NCBI GenBank assembly: GCA_023374045.1
Contig: CM041777.1
Location: forward strand, 463,541,827 to 463,605,826
Length of the DNA: 64,000 nucleotides
Reading direction: 5' to 3'
Origin: Limonium bicolor
Lineage: Eukaryota > Streptophyta > Magnoliopsida > Caryophyllales > Plumbaginaceae
In this document: piece by piece, positions 1-11,664 of the stretch
How the letters are laid out: every line of letters begins with the position of its first letter
Numbering within the stretch: the first letter of the stretch is position 1
Made by a program: the position numbers and the translations under genes
The notes under the pieces: generated by a model
Database searches by the model: none
The model's input: only the letters and a program-made list of their open reading frames with translations
Told to the model about the DNA's origin: nothing

Positions 1-2807
1 AAACAAAAGAAAAACAGAACCTAAGGGGCTGTTGTAATTTCGGAAACTTTAGGACCCTATCATATACATATTATATGGTTTAAATGTTATAGTACATGAT
101 AAGTTAAGCATGTTATAAAATTGTGGTGAAATTGTGATATTTGAAGAGTTGGAGATTCGAAAGGAAAGGAAGATTAAATACATGCCTATTCGGCAATAAA
201 GGAGAAATATTACAAAACTATAGATTATTTCTTAAAACAAGTTTTGATGTTATAAAATAAAGTATTTATAACATGGTATTAAATTATGTGGGGATATTGT
301 AATTAATGGAAATTAAGGGAATAAAGAAGTATGAGTGTATTTATATGCACAACCATTTTCGGTACATATATGTATTTGGCAACTATACGTTATAAAGTCA
401 AATGACATATAAAATACCATACTATATGGTATCACGATAAAAATGTAACATTAAAGAACATTGAGTGGCCAAAAGTAAAGTTTATTAAAACTATCTTACT
501 AACGCATTCATATGTACATTATATATATCAAAAGTGAAGGTATAAACTATAGTATACAACGACATAAATACTACGGTTAATGTATGATCTGGGATGGTCT
601 AAATAAACCTTGTATAAGGAAAAATATGTGCATAATATAAAGTTCTTATTTCTTTAAGGAAACAAGTATATATATACACATATGTATATTGGCGCAAGTG
701 ACATGCATATATAATATGGTTTACAGACCATATATAGTAGATAATAAATGTCAACTTATAAGTATAAAAATATACTATACATGTCATAAGGTTATGAATG
801 AATACAAGTTGTTATAATTGGGAAGTTGTATAATATAGGGTATATTAAAGAATAGTAAAATACTATGTAAAATAAATTAACGTTGCATGGAATGCATGCA
901 ACCATAGGTTATCAAATATAACCATGCGTGCAACTATAGGTTATAACAATACCTGTGCATGCGATGTAGCAGTCAAAAAAAAAATATATACGAGAACGGG
1001 CAAATTCTAAATCAGGCGTAACGTTTGTAAAATACTATGGATTTGGAAAATAATTCCTACGTTTAAAAACGTTAGCCATGACGTTCGAATAAAAACCCGA
1101 CGTCCTTGTAAACCGTATATTAATACATACTACGAGCAAAGAGTTTTAAGGATAATGATACTTTAACTATTAACAGTTGAAAGTCCGGGGGTGTAAAACC
1201 GGGGTTACTGGCGTTATTCAGAAATACCGAATCATATTGTCATGTGGATTGACATTTAGCGTTATTCGTATTGTTAGACCGCCTGTCGGACGTGCGCGCT
1301 CGAGAAGCTTAGAGATTCATATTGCGCATCCTTGGTCCACGGTGTACGGTATGTAAAGGGATTTGATCCGGGTTGTCCTGAGGAATTCCTCGGGCTCGGA
1401 TTTGTTTGATAAATAACTTGTGTGAATGTATGTATGTATGTGATTTATGTGTGTGATGTGTAGTTATGTTCACTGCATTATTTATTTATGCACGAACGTC
1501 CTACGGGACTAATACTACGTCGACTATAGATCGACTTATACAAACTACATATGCGAAATGTGTGATTGTGACCACTGTTGCTTGAACTAATACGCTAAGT
1601 ATTACAAGTATGTAGTTATAACCTAAGTAAAATACTTAGGAACGGGACACGACATTGTCGGTCTCTAGAGCTTTGACTCGAACGTGAATGTTACCTAGAA
1701 TAATTCTAGGCATGCGTAAGACCCATAGGGCAGCCAACAAATTAAGTGATGTACTCCATAACTAAAACTGTAACTGACTATCTAACTAACAAAGCTAACA
1801 GTGGAGTGTGAATGAATGTGATGATGTACCTTAATCCAGACAGTCACTGGCTGCTGGTCGCGCGTAGAGATCTCTTGGGTTATCCGTATCGGTTTCCCTA
1901 GTTAATCCTGATCGAGCCTAGATAGATCGTCAGGCGGAGTGTGCTACCGTTGGCACCAGGCCCTTGGCCACCTAAATGGACGCCTTTACAAAGGCAAAGT
2001 GAATAAGTCCCAGAGTCTTCGATGATCAGGGCAGTGAGCACCTTTGTGTGTACGTGGGACTACTGTCCAAGTGATTATATTTCGGGATGTCCTAACTGAC
2101 GCCCGACTGTGCTAACCAAAACAAATGATATGTGAAGGCCCGGAGGGCCGAGTGATGTATTACATGATGATGTTAACATACGATGAATGAGTTCTCAATG
2201 CTATTGTATTGTATGATGTATGACAATACTGTGTATATTCATATATGACTGATTGGATTGGATGAATGATTATATAATCATGCATGCTGTTACAGTATCT
2301 ATTATATCTGTAAAATGGTAAAGCATGAAATCAATCTAATATCAAGACGGTTAAAAATGACAAGTGACCAATAGGGTCCAGATCCGGCATACTCAGCGTC
2401 TATCGCTGAGACTACACTTATTGTGCAGGTTGCTGAACACGTCGAAGCCGAAGTGCGGGGCTGGGTAGTTAGGTCGTTGTTGATTTTGGATTTACCGTTC
2501 ATACCACGTTATGTATTAAATGTTTCCACTGGAAAGGGGTTGTAAGATTTGGATTATGTTTAGATGCTCACAGTAGTTGTGCTTTTGATACTTAGATAGA
2601 CATGTAGGTGGTATCTCGTTGTCACCGCGGATTGTATTTCTATGTTTAGTTTTGTTAAGATGTTGTACTGCTACATCACTCGTATGGGCGAGTGGTGGCA
2701 AGTAACACCCATGTGAGTTATATTACTGTAATTACTTCCGCTGTGAGACGCCTTTATTTCCTGTTCACGTGAGCGACTATTACGTATTTGTTATGAGGGG
2801 TGTTACA
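1..2807 (+). mobile_element. 3' part of a chromovirus-type LTR (5' end off window)
   Basis: No protein-coding gene is visible in this stretch. It ends in GGGGTGTTACA at 2807, the same terminus used by the other long LTRs in the window. Before the terminus it has the family-like run of GTAACACC, TTCCGCTG and an ACTCGTATGGGCGAGT palindrome (about 2675-2750). Immediately after 2807 the sequence becomes AAAAGAGCCAAATGCTGG. The same words are found uninterrupted at about 4804 and 26663, so this LTR was inserted into an older LTR copy. The left end and any target duplication lie outside the window. It may be a solo LTR or the 3' LTR of a full element; these cannot be told apart here. Confidence 0.7.
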
Positions 2808-4675
2808 AAAAGAGCCAAATGCTGGCCGACATGGGGGGGGGGGGGGGGGGGGCACCAAAATGATTTTATTTTTCTACTATTACACCTACTCAAGACTTCC
2901 TTGCATTGCCTTATTATCTTGTTCCCTTAGTGAATGATTAACCAGACTCTTACCTATCAAATGAGAGCTTCTAAATTCGGAACTCATCCTCTCTTTGAAG
3001 GAAGAACACAAAACAAAGCCAAAGTTCTTAGTTTTGAACCTTAAAGAACACCCTTCCTTGTAGGAATCATAACTTTCTAGTCCTAGCTCCAAATCACAAG
3101 CTTGATAGCTCGTTGGAATCCTCTGTTCAATAACTTTACAACCATAGCTCATGAGCCCCCGGATTCTCAGGAAAACCCACTAAGAAGTTCCTTTGATTCT
3201 CGAGGTAAACATTGCCTTCTTGAAAACTTCTTATTCTTTGGTTTTTGTTACAGCCAATTGGCATGGGATACTAAACCATCTTATTCTTCATCTTATTGTA
3301 TAATTTTTGGGGACAATTCCTTTAGCAAATTGCTGGTGAAATTTCTAAGGAAATCAAGCTTAAATATTAAGCTAATGGTTAATATACAAGGTAAATCCTA
3401 CAACTACCTATTTCAAGGTTCTAAATATAGATCTATATATGATCTAATCTATTGTGTACCTTGTTTATTATGGCCGATTTTGTTAGGTGTTAGATTTAAT
3501 TTTTAGCACCTAAAATGTTAATATTTTGTAAATCTAAATTAGATGTATACTCCTTATGATATAAGCTACAATATAAGCTATCATAATATACAAGAAAAAT
3601 TCATATACTATGAATTTCAATATGGCCGAAATTAAGGGGTTATTAATGAGTTAGAAAAAATTACCTAACTTAGTTAAATTAAAGGAATTAGTATAATTAA
3701 GGGTAATATGTAAAATTTGAGGAGTTTTGGTTACATAATATTAAGACCGAAATATATATGAGTTAATAAGTATTTTTGAGAGTTTAAGTGATGAGAAAAT
3801 AATTGTAGAATTAAGTTTACAATTTATAAAGAGTTTATAAGTGTTATAAGGAATTTATAAGGTTTTTGGTATATTTAAGGATAATAAAGGATGGTATATA
3901 TTATACTATAACATTAGATAATTAAATCTGGTGATTTAGAGATGTTTAAAATGATTTTTGATGTTCAAAAATCTGTAGGAAAATTAGAAATTAATTGGAG
4001 TTAAATTGGTTAATAAATGAGTTAGGATAAAAGAAAGACCACAAGGGTAAAATGGTAATTTCCCTGGTCAAACGTGGTTAAACATGGTCAAACTTGGTCA
4101 ATGACAGTTTATGAAATGTTTAGAGGAGCTAGAATAAGATTTGTAGCAAAAGATTAGACATTAAAAGATAAAGGAATAAAAAGTTAAGTTAAATTAACTT
4201 TAGGGGTAATAGTAAATTATGGAAAGTTAGGGGGTTTGACCATAAAGATTGGTCAACTTGGGTATATTTTTGTAATTGACCAAAAGTATAAAAGAAATTA
4301 ATTAAGTAAGACTTCGGAGGAAATTAGAAATAAAAATAACAAGTTTAGAACTTATTAAGAGTAAAAAAGAGATTAAGAAAAAACTATGGGTAAGTAATAT
4401 AAATAACACATTTATATGTGTTTAAGAAGGTTAAGGAATTAAATAAAGAATTTAGAAACAAGTTGTAAAAGAAACAGAGTTAAGACGGGTAAACGAGACC
4501 CGTATATAAATTAAGGTATACAAGGGTATACTCGTAATTTAATAAGTATAGGAGAAATCAATACTTCAAGTATTTTAATGAAAATACAAGTTATATTGGA
4601 AAAAGAAATAAATACGTATGATACGGAGTATCATACGGGCGTATACGAAAAATTTTAGTGTATATGAATAGTACT
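2808..4675 (+). repeat. Tandem duplication inside the 5' LTR, copy A (left-truncated)
   Basis: This segment is repeated almost exactly as copy B at 4676-6685. Copy A lacks about the first 128 bases because the LTR ending at 2807 was inserted there. It differs from copy B mainly by one-base changes in homopolymer runs. The 3' LTR of the same element has a single copy. Confidence 0.85.
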
Positions 4676-6685
4676 GGGAAGCACATAAAATTTTAAGGCA
4701 TTTTTGGCCTTGTAACATACCTATAACATGGTACAAGTCATTATGAACGAATTTAATTCATCAAATGTTACATAATATAAGAAGAAAACAAAAAAATCAG
4801 ATCAAAAGAGCCAAATGCTGGCCGACATGGGGGGGGGGGGGGGGGGGGCTCACCAAGTTCAAAATGATTTTATTTTTCTACTATTACACCTACTCAAGAC
4901 TTCCTTGCATTGCCTTATTATCTTGTTCCCTTAGTGAATGATTAACCAGACTCTTACCTATCAAATGAGAGCTTCTAAATTTGGAACTCATCCTCTCTTG
5001 AAGGAAGAACACAAAACAAAGCCAAAGTTCTTAGTTTTGAACCTTAAAGAACACCCTTCCTTGTAGGAATCATAACTTTCTCGTCCTAGCTCCAAACACA
5101 AGCTTGATAGCTCGTTGGAATCCTCTGTTCAATAACTTTACAACCATAGCTCATGAGCCCCCAGATTCTCAGGAAAACCCACTAAGAAGTTCCTTTGATT
5201 CTCGAGGTAAAACATTGCCTTCTTGAAACTTCTTATTCTTTGGTTTTTGTTACAACCAATTGGCATGGGATACTAAACCATCTTATTCTTCATCTTATTG
5301 TATAATTTTTGGGGACAATTCCTTTAGCAAATTGCTGGTGAAATTTCTAAGGAAATCAAGCTTAAATATTAAGCTAATGGTTAATATACAAGGTAAATCC
5401 TACAACTACCTATTTCAAGGTTCTAAATATAGATCTATATATGATCTAATCTATTGTGTACCTTGTTTATTATGGCCGATTTTGTTAGGTGTTAGATTTA
5501 ATTTTTAGCACCTAAAATGTTAATATTTTGTAAATCTAAAATTAGATGTATACTCCTTATGATATAAGCTACAATATAAGCTATCATAATATACAAGAAA
5601 AATTCATATACTATGAATTTCAATATGGCCGAAAATTAAGGGGTTATTAATGAGTTAGAAAAAATTATCTAACTTAGTTAAATTAAAGGAATTAGTATAA
5701 TTAAGGGTAATATGTAAATTTGAGGAGTTTTGGTTACATAATATTAAGACCGAAAATATATATGAGTTAATAAGTATTTTGAGAGTTTAAGTGATGAGAA
5801 AATAATTGTAGAATTAAGTTTACAATTTATAAAGAGTTTATAAGTGTTATAAGGAATTTATAAGGTTTTTGGTATATTTAAGGATAATAAAGGATGGTAT
5901 ATATATACTATAACATTAGATAATTAAATCTGGTGATTTAGAGATGTTTAAAATGATTTTTGATGTTCAAAAATCTGTAGGAAAATTAGAAATTAATTGG
6001 AGTTAAATTGGTTAATAAATGAGTTAGGATAAAAGAAAAGACCACAAGGGTAAAATGGTAATTTCCCTGGTCAAACGTGGTTAAACATGGTCAAACTTGG
6101 TCAATGACAGTTTATGAAATGTTTAGAGGAGCTAGAATAAGATTTGTAGCAAAAGATTAGACATTAAAAGGATAAAGGAATAAAAAGTTAAGTTAAATTA
6201 ACTTTAGGGGTAATAGTAAATTATGGAAAGTTAGGGGGTTTGACCATAAAAGACTGGTCAAACTTGGGTATATTTTTGTAATTGACCAAAAGTATAAAAG
6301 AAATTAATTAAGTAAGACTTCGGAGGAAATTAGAAATAAAAATAACAAGTTTAGAACTTATTAAGAGTAAAAAAGAGATTAAGAGAAAACTATGGGTAAG
6401 TAATATAAATAACACATTTATATGTGTTTAAGAAGGTTAAGGAAATTAAATAAAGAATTTAGAAACAAGTTGTAAAAGAAACAGAGTTAAGACGGGTTTA
6501 AACGAGACCCGTATATAAATTAAGGTATACAAGGGGTATACTCGTAATTTAATAAGTATAAGAGAAATCAATACTTCAAGTATTTTAATGAAAATACAAG
6601 TTATATTGGAAAAAGAAATAAATACGTATGATACGGAGTATCATACGGGCGCATACGAAAAATTTTAGTGTATATGAATAGTACT
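4676..6685 (+). repeat. Tandem duplication inside the 5' LTR, copy B
   Basis: About 2.0 kb, starting GGGAAGCACATAAAATTT and ending GAATAGTACT. The junction with copy A at 4675/4676 joins the minisatellite start (GAATAGTACT) directly to GGGAAGC, a join absent from the 3' LTR. In the 3' LTR, GGGAAGC at 26534 is instead preceded by the unique first 250 bases of the LTR. It carries a 20-base G run at 4829-4848. Confidence 0.85.
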
Positions 6686-7045
6686 CGTATACGTGAATAG
6701 TATACATATACATGAATAGTAAATACGCATATATGAATAGTAAATACGTATACATGAATAGTAAATACGTATACATGAATAGTCAAGTACGAGACATATA
6801 CGTGAATAGTAAAATACGTATACGTGAATAGTAAATACGTATACGTGAATAGTAAATACGTATACGTGAATAGTAAATACATATACATGAATAGTAAAAT
6901 ACGTATACGTAAATAGTAGAATACGGTGAATAGTAAACTACGAGGCCGTATAAATGAATAGTAGAATACGAGGCCATATAAATGAATAGTAGAATATGAG
7001 ACCATATAAATGAATAGTGAAATACAGATGAATAGTGAAAAATAC
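6661..7045 (+). repeat. GAATAGTA minisatellite in the 5' LTR
   Basis: A tandem array of degenerate units of about 20-23 bases built on GTATACGTGAATAGTAAATAC, followed by variants with GAGGCC(G/A)TATAAATGAATAGTAG. It is shared with the 3' LTR copy at 33049-33445. The repeat makes a repetitive Tyr/Ile/Val-rich reading frame on the opposite strand, which I regard as meaningless. Confidence 0.9.
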
Positions 7046-8589
7046 GAAAAATCTAATACAAGGTCCGTATGAGTCTAAAGTTGCTAACTGTGCAACTAAA
7101 TAACTGCTAACGACGTTAGTGTGTTAATGAATTGGAATTGAGCTCGAAAACGCTCCTAAATGAACGAACCCGTTTAACGGTATACTATTATACCCGGGTT
7201 AACCTAATAAGAGGTTTAAGTTGAAAGAGAACCAAATTAGTTCTAAGACACAGGGTACTAATACTAGTTCTGGTTACAGATCTAGATAAGTCAGAGGCGT
7301 TCGGCGGATTGGGCGAACGTGGGATTAAGAGCTAGCCAGTCTCCGGTGTTGTATGGTATGATTCTTGTAGCTTGTTTGCTAACGAGGTCTACCTCGGTTT
7401 GTGTGCTATGTGTTATTGTGATATGACCAAACAGGATTAAGTAGGAAACCGATTTATTGTATTGTTATTGTGCATATTTTGCACACTAACACGACTTGAT
7501 TCAGAACTTGTTCATTAACTATGTTTAATAACAATTGTATAAGGTTACAAATGTTCCATATTGTTAGTTGGTTAATACCGAGAGAGGTTTAACTAACCAA
7601 TTGTCAAAGAGACTTCAGCTAACTGGAACTTGGGGAGAGAGGAATCCGGGACTGACTCCGGTCATGCATGTTCAGGTTAGGAGGTCGGTATCTGTATCAG
7701 ATCTGTCTTCCGCCTAGGGTCAACAAACTGACCCGACCAGCTCGAGTGAACAGTTCGAGGTGGGAGGCAAATTCAGGAGGCGCAGGAGGGTCAAGCCTAC
7801 ACCCCTCATAATTTAAGAATTAATGTTTATTAACCCAATGGAGCTAATAACTCATTGGCTAGGGTTACCATGACCCGACAAAAATAAACAATTCAGTTAG
7901 AGAACAACCAATTCTAGTAGGAGAATGGTTGACACTTATAAGGTATGGTCAAACACGAGAACTAAACAATTCTCAGGCCTCAGGAGTTAGCAATCTAACT
8001 TACATCATTAAAGGGCGTCCATTACGACGTTCAATTTATTTGAGCTGTGAATGTTTCACATAAATGTGTTGTTTGTTATCGTACTTCTTATTATTATTTG
8101 TATGAATAAACAATTGCATGTATTCGACAAAGTAGTCGTGTGTAACCCGACTAGCTTGTGGGCTGCACGTTTTCTGTACCAGCCATGTGCTGAGCCCCTT
8201 GGGGCCTGTGATTTAAACTTTACAGGTAGGTACCGGACGAAGACTCAACCTGAGAGTAGGAGCGGGTAGAGTACTTCAGGTTGCTTTTACATTTGTTACA
8301 CGAGTTGTGCATGTACACTCGTTTAGTAGATTGATGAGATGTTAGTATGATGTATTAGGATATGAGATACTCGATATAAGTTGTGGTTTATGATTTGTAA
8401 TGTTTTAGATGCTCGAGTAATTATCCGGTTAGTCAGACCGTGACTTGTAAAGAGAATAGGCCTAGTTAGTCACGTGGGTGACTAACGACGGTAACACCAA
8501 TTTAGTAGAACTTTTCCGCTGCGTTGTTAATGTACGAGATGGACTTAGGGAAACAATCATTGTATTTGGAGATGGGGTGTTACAAAAAG

Positions 8590-8601
8590 TGGTATCAGAG
8601 C
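8590..8601 (+). other. Primer-binding site, initiator Met-tRNA type
   Basis: TGGTATCAGAGC begins five bases after the LTR end at 8584. This is the usual plant LTR-retrotransposon primer site complementary to the 3' end of initiator methionine tRNA. It fixes the orientation of the host element as (+) and marks the LTR/internal boundary. Confidence 0.9.
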
Positions 8602-11600
8602 GTAGTTACGCTCTGATGACTGGAAATTACCGAGCTTAGGAATTACCGAGTTAGGAACTTTAGACTTTGGGATAAGGGTTGAGTGTTAGTGCGAGAGGTG
8701 CGTTAGTTAGGATTCCCCGATGTGTATCGGATATCTATAATACCTGACCCGCCCTCCGCGCCCCTGGTTCTAAGATACCGGAAATGAACGCCAGAGAGAA
8801 AACAAGCTTTCTCTTACTCGGGAAAACCCGATCTGGCAATTACTTAGCATTATGCAATACGAGAAGCACCTCGATATGCAATAGTCTTTCAAGACTTGAA
8901 GATCCCAATTGGAGCGCAACGTTGAAACAGGCGCTACCAGCGGAATCCTACCAATGAGAGAATAATAATTACCGGCAACTTGGGTCGACATGCTACACAG
9001 TCGATATAACCCCGCCATACCAGTAAGAAGAAAAGCACTGCGAGTGCAACAAGAGGACAAGAGAAGTGACAGAAACACCGGACAACAGTCCAAGGGAGCA
9101 ATAACAGTGGGATAATACCGCGCAAGAGCATAGGGACTACCTAAAAGTCAATTATGCAGTGGATAATTCCGAACCTACAAAAAAAAAGGGGTTGCAAAGA
9201 CCTAACTGCAATAGCCCAGACGACTACGAATGCATATGCAAAGTCATACTCCAAGATAGGACTACGACGTAGTGCCTAAGGAGAGTCAATACTCGATAAC
9301 CTCGATGAAGGTGTGGAAATGAGAGTGAGAACCATGGCGAAAGCAAAAGAAAAAGGGTCCCCTCAGAAAGAGGAATACCCTGATAAGCAACTATACTAAC
9401 AAAAGTAGTTAGGAAGCTGCTCAGATAATCAATTAACCAAAGCCAAATAGGGCAAAGAAGGAGTCCCATGGACTACCACCTACATGGAGTTTAGGAGAAT
9501 GTACCATTGCCGACGTACACAGTACCGATAGCCCATCTTGCATGGCGCACTTGCCTTGGCAAGTGTTGCCGCAATGAAGCTATACGGGAAGTCGTGAAGA
9601 CCAAATGGTAAAAACCACAGGTATAATACATATTAACACCGGATTACAAATCCTTAAAGACTGAAGATCGAAATATTGGGAGGGCCTGACGGCCTGACCA
9701 TGACAACTAAATCAATACACCAGTCAACAGGGAGCTGGACTTGGTCAGGAGACTAAACGACGTGAGTGTCAGCAACAGACAACCGACACTACAGGTAAGA
9801 ACATCAACCCAAAACCAAGCCTAACCTTGAATGTAAGAACCAAGGAATTACTCAACAATGTGAGAAGACCAGATGTAAGTAATAACCTACAAGGGACGTA
9901 TTACGACATACATTGAGGATGGAGGACATAACAACTTTCAATAAAAACGGGATGAATTCCCAGAATAATACTATTACAAGCACTCTTCATTGAAGAAATT
10001 GATAAACCCAGAAATAGAATCAGAGAAAACAAATTTAAGCAATGTCCTACCTAGGATCAAAGACGTGCAATCACAAAAGAGAGAACCTCAAGAGAACTAC
10101 ACCATAGAGTTGGTATAGTTGAGCAGAAAAAGATCCATAAACGAAGGTTAGTATTGCTTGCCTAACTCATTAACACCCAAGTATGATTAGTCATTAACGG
10201 GTGGCGTAGTCAACGAAAGTTGAACAAAGTATTGACATGGCAGCACATGATAGTCAGGGTAAATATCCGACTTAGACACCTGAAGGCAGGGGCCTAATGA
10301 GAACTAATCCTTAATTGCTAAAAGGCGCAAGTCTATGAGAGCGAAAGTATTGTCACAGACACTGATAAACATCGGATTACCTAAGTGAACTTCCACAGCA
10401 GGAAGCTAGATACAGTAACTTATTGAGAAACCCAATATTACATTCAGTGATGTAACCCAACATTGGTAGAGTTCAGAGAGCAAGAGAATTACGTGGATAA
10501 CCTACAGATGATTAAGAATACAACAGTGAACCGAACACCGGCTATCACTTGAGACTAATCAAGCATTAAGGGCCTACGAACCAAGGATGTTAAAATACAT
10601 CAGAGCTCGAGGCACAGGAAAGCATAAAAGGCTGATCTAGGCCATGAATGAACTACAACTCGTACATACGAGTGGTTATGAAAACCTATACTAAATTGAG
10701 GAAGAATTGCCAGGAAAGGGCACCAATGAGAATGTTGAGATAGTGCTATTGACAGGGGAGGAAAACAAACCATTCCTTTTAGGGTGGGGATACCTCTCCT
10801 TGTTGTGAGGCCATGAGTGGGAATAAACCCCTCAAAAAGGGCTTTCACTTCTTAGAGATTGAATACTCTCTATTGGAGAATGGGAACCGTAGACCTTGAA
10901 ATTACCTTAGAACATTCCAGTTACACATAAATAATATGGAAGGCTGCAGAGACATACCTCATATCCAACACCCAGGATTTAAGAATCAGCAATCGTCAGA
11001 GATAAACATTGTGAGTGCGCAGTATGGCACGTCAAGTGACCAACGCTCAAAAGAGCTTGTGATTCAACGGGTGACTTCTTCAGTAACCGGTTAAATTACA
11101 TGGTAAATAACATCACAAAGGATGAAAGAATGTGAGAGAAATTAGCCTACTTACCAACCTGAGATTGAAGCAGAACACCTTCATATTAAGAGATAACCAT
11201 TTTACAACACGATACAGCAACCGCCAAACATCGAAATTAGAGAACTCCCAGTGTGTTTACACCATGAAAGGGATTGAAAATAAGACAAGACGTTGAAGTC
11301 AACAATTGAAGAATTGTGCCATCAATGGGCAATATAAGACAGCTAAAGCTACTTCGGTAGTGAAGGTCGGGAGAATAATACCTTTCAGGTAGATTAAGTT
11401 ACGGTGCACAGCAAAGCAACCACTATATATAAGCCATCAAATATTAACATGAAAGCAATCAGATTTATGAATTAAAACCCGATGTAAGTAAGGTGATGAA
11501 ATGGGAAACAGACTGTGCAGTAACGCCAATAGTCTGGACCATGTGATGAAAGATTTCACAGGAAGCACACTGTCCATTCCGTAAGGAGCTGGAAGTGCAT

Positions 11601-11640
11601 TCCTAGTAGATCGACACGAGAAATGAGCTGGAAGTGCATT
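8602..11640 (+). pseudogene. Decayed internal region (former gag-pol) of the chromovirus-like element
   Basis: No reading frame longer than about 107 codons exists on either strand, and I recognise no gag, protease or RT motif. The (+) strand is purine-rich, as coding strands of plant Ty3/gypsy elements usually are. The region lies between a good primer site and, beyond the Athila insertion, a recognisable chromodomain remnant, so it most likely once held gag and most of pol and has decayed by point changes and indels. A short direct repeat, GAGCTGGAAGTGCATTCC, occurs twice just before the Athila insertion (about 11586 and 11625). A purpose-built noncoding derivative (LARD type) is an alternative. 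Confidence 0.6.
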
Positions 11641-11664
11641 CCCCCGGCAACGGCGCCAAAAACT
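11641..11664 (-). other. Primer-binding site copy outside the Athila 3' LTR
   Basis: The 18 bases CCCCCGGCAACGGCGCCA (11641-11658) plus the 6-base spacer AAAACT lie just beyond the 3' LTR, outside the element. They are identical to the true primer site and spacer at 22903-22926. Two more bases (TT) match before similarity stops. A normally integrated LTR element has no primer site beyond its 3' LTR. Confidence 0.85.

Larger units (their letters stand above)
2808..8584 (+). mobile_element. 5' LTR of (+) strand chromovirus-like element, with internal tandem duplication
   Basis: The right end is clear: GGGGTGTTACA ends at 8584, followed by a 5-nt spacer and a Met-tRNA-type primer site. The sequence matches the 3' LTR (26282-28532 plus 33049-34986) nearly base for base over long stretches, including a poly-G tract, a GAATAGTA minisatellite and the closing CGGTAACACC...TTCCGCTGCG segment. 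The LTR's true start is missing because another LTR (ending at 2807) interrupts it. Without the duplicated segment its length would be about 4.2 kb, in line with the 4189 bp of 3' LTR sequence. Small ORFs of 60-134 codons in it repeat because the LTR repeats and do not look coding. Confidence 0.85.

Noticed and set aside
2886..3506. Open frames of 88 and 134 codons on opposite strands, repeated at 5260-5508, 26748-27014 and 27049-27369.
   Set aside because: They recur only because the LTR recurs, overlap each other in antisense, are broken differently in each copy and match no family I know.
6601..7005. Tyr/Ile/Phe-rich frames on the (-) strand, also at 32949-33380.
   Set aside because: They are direct read-outs of the GAATAGTA minisatellite and have no protein-like composition.
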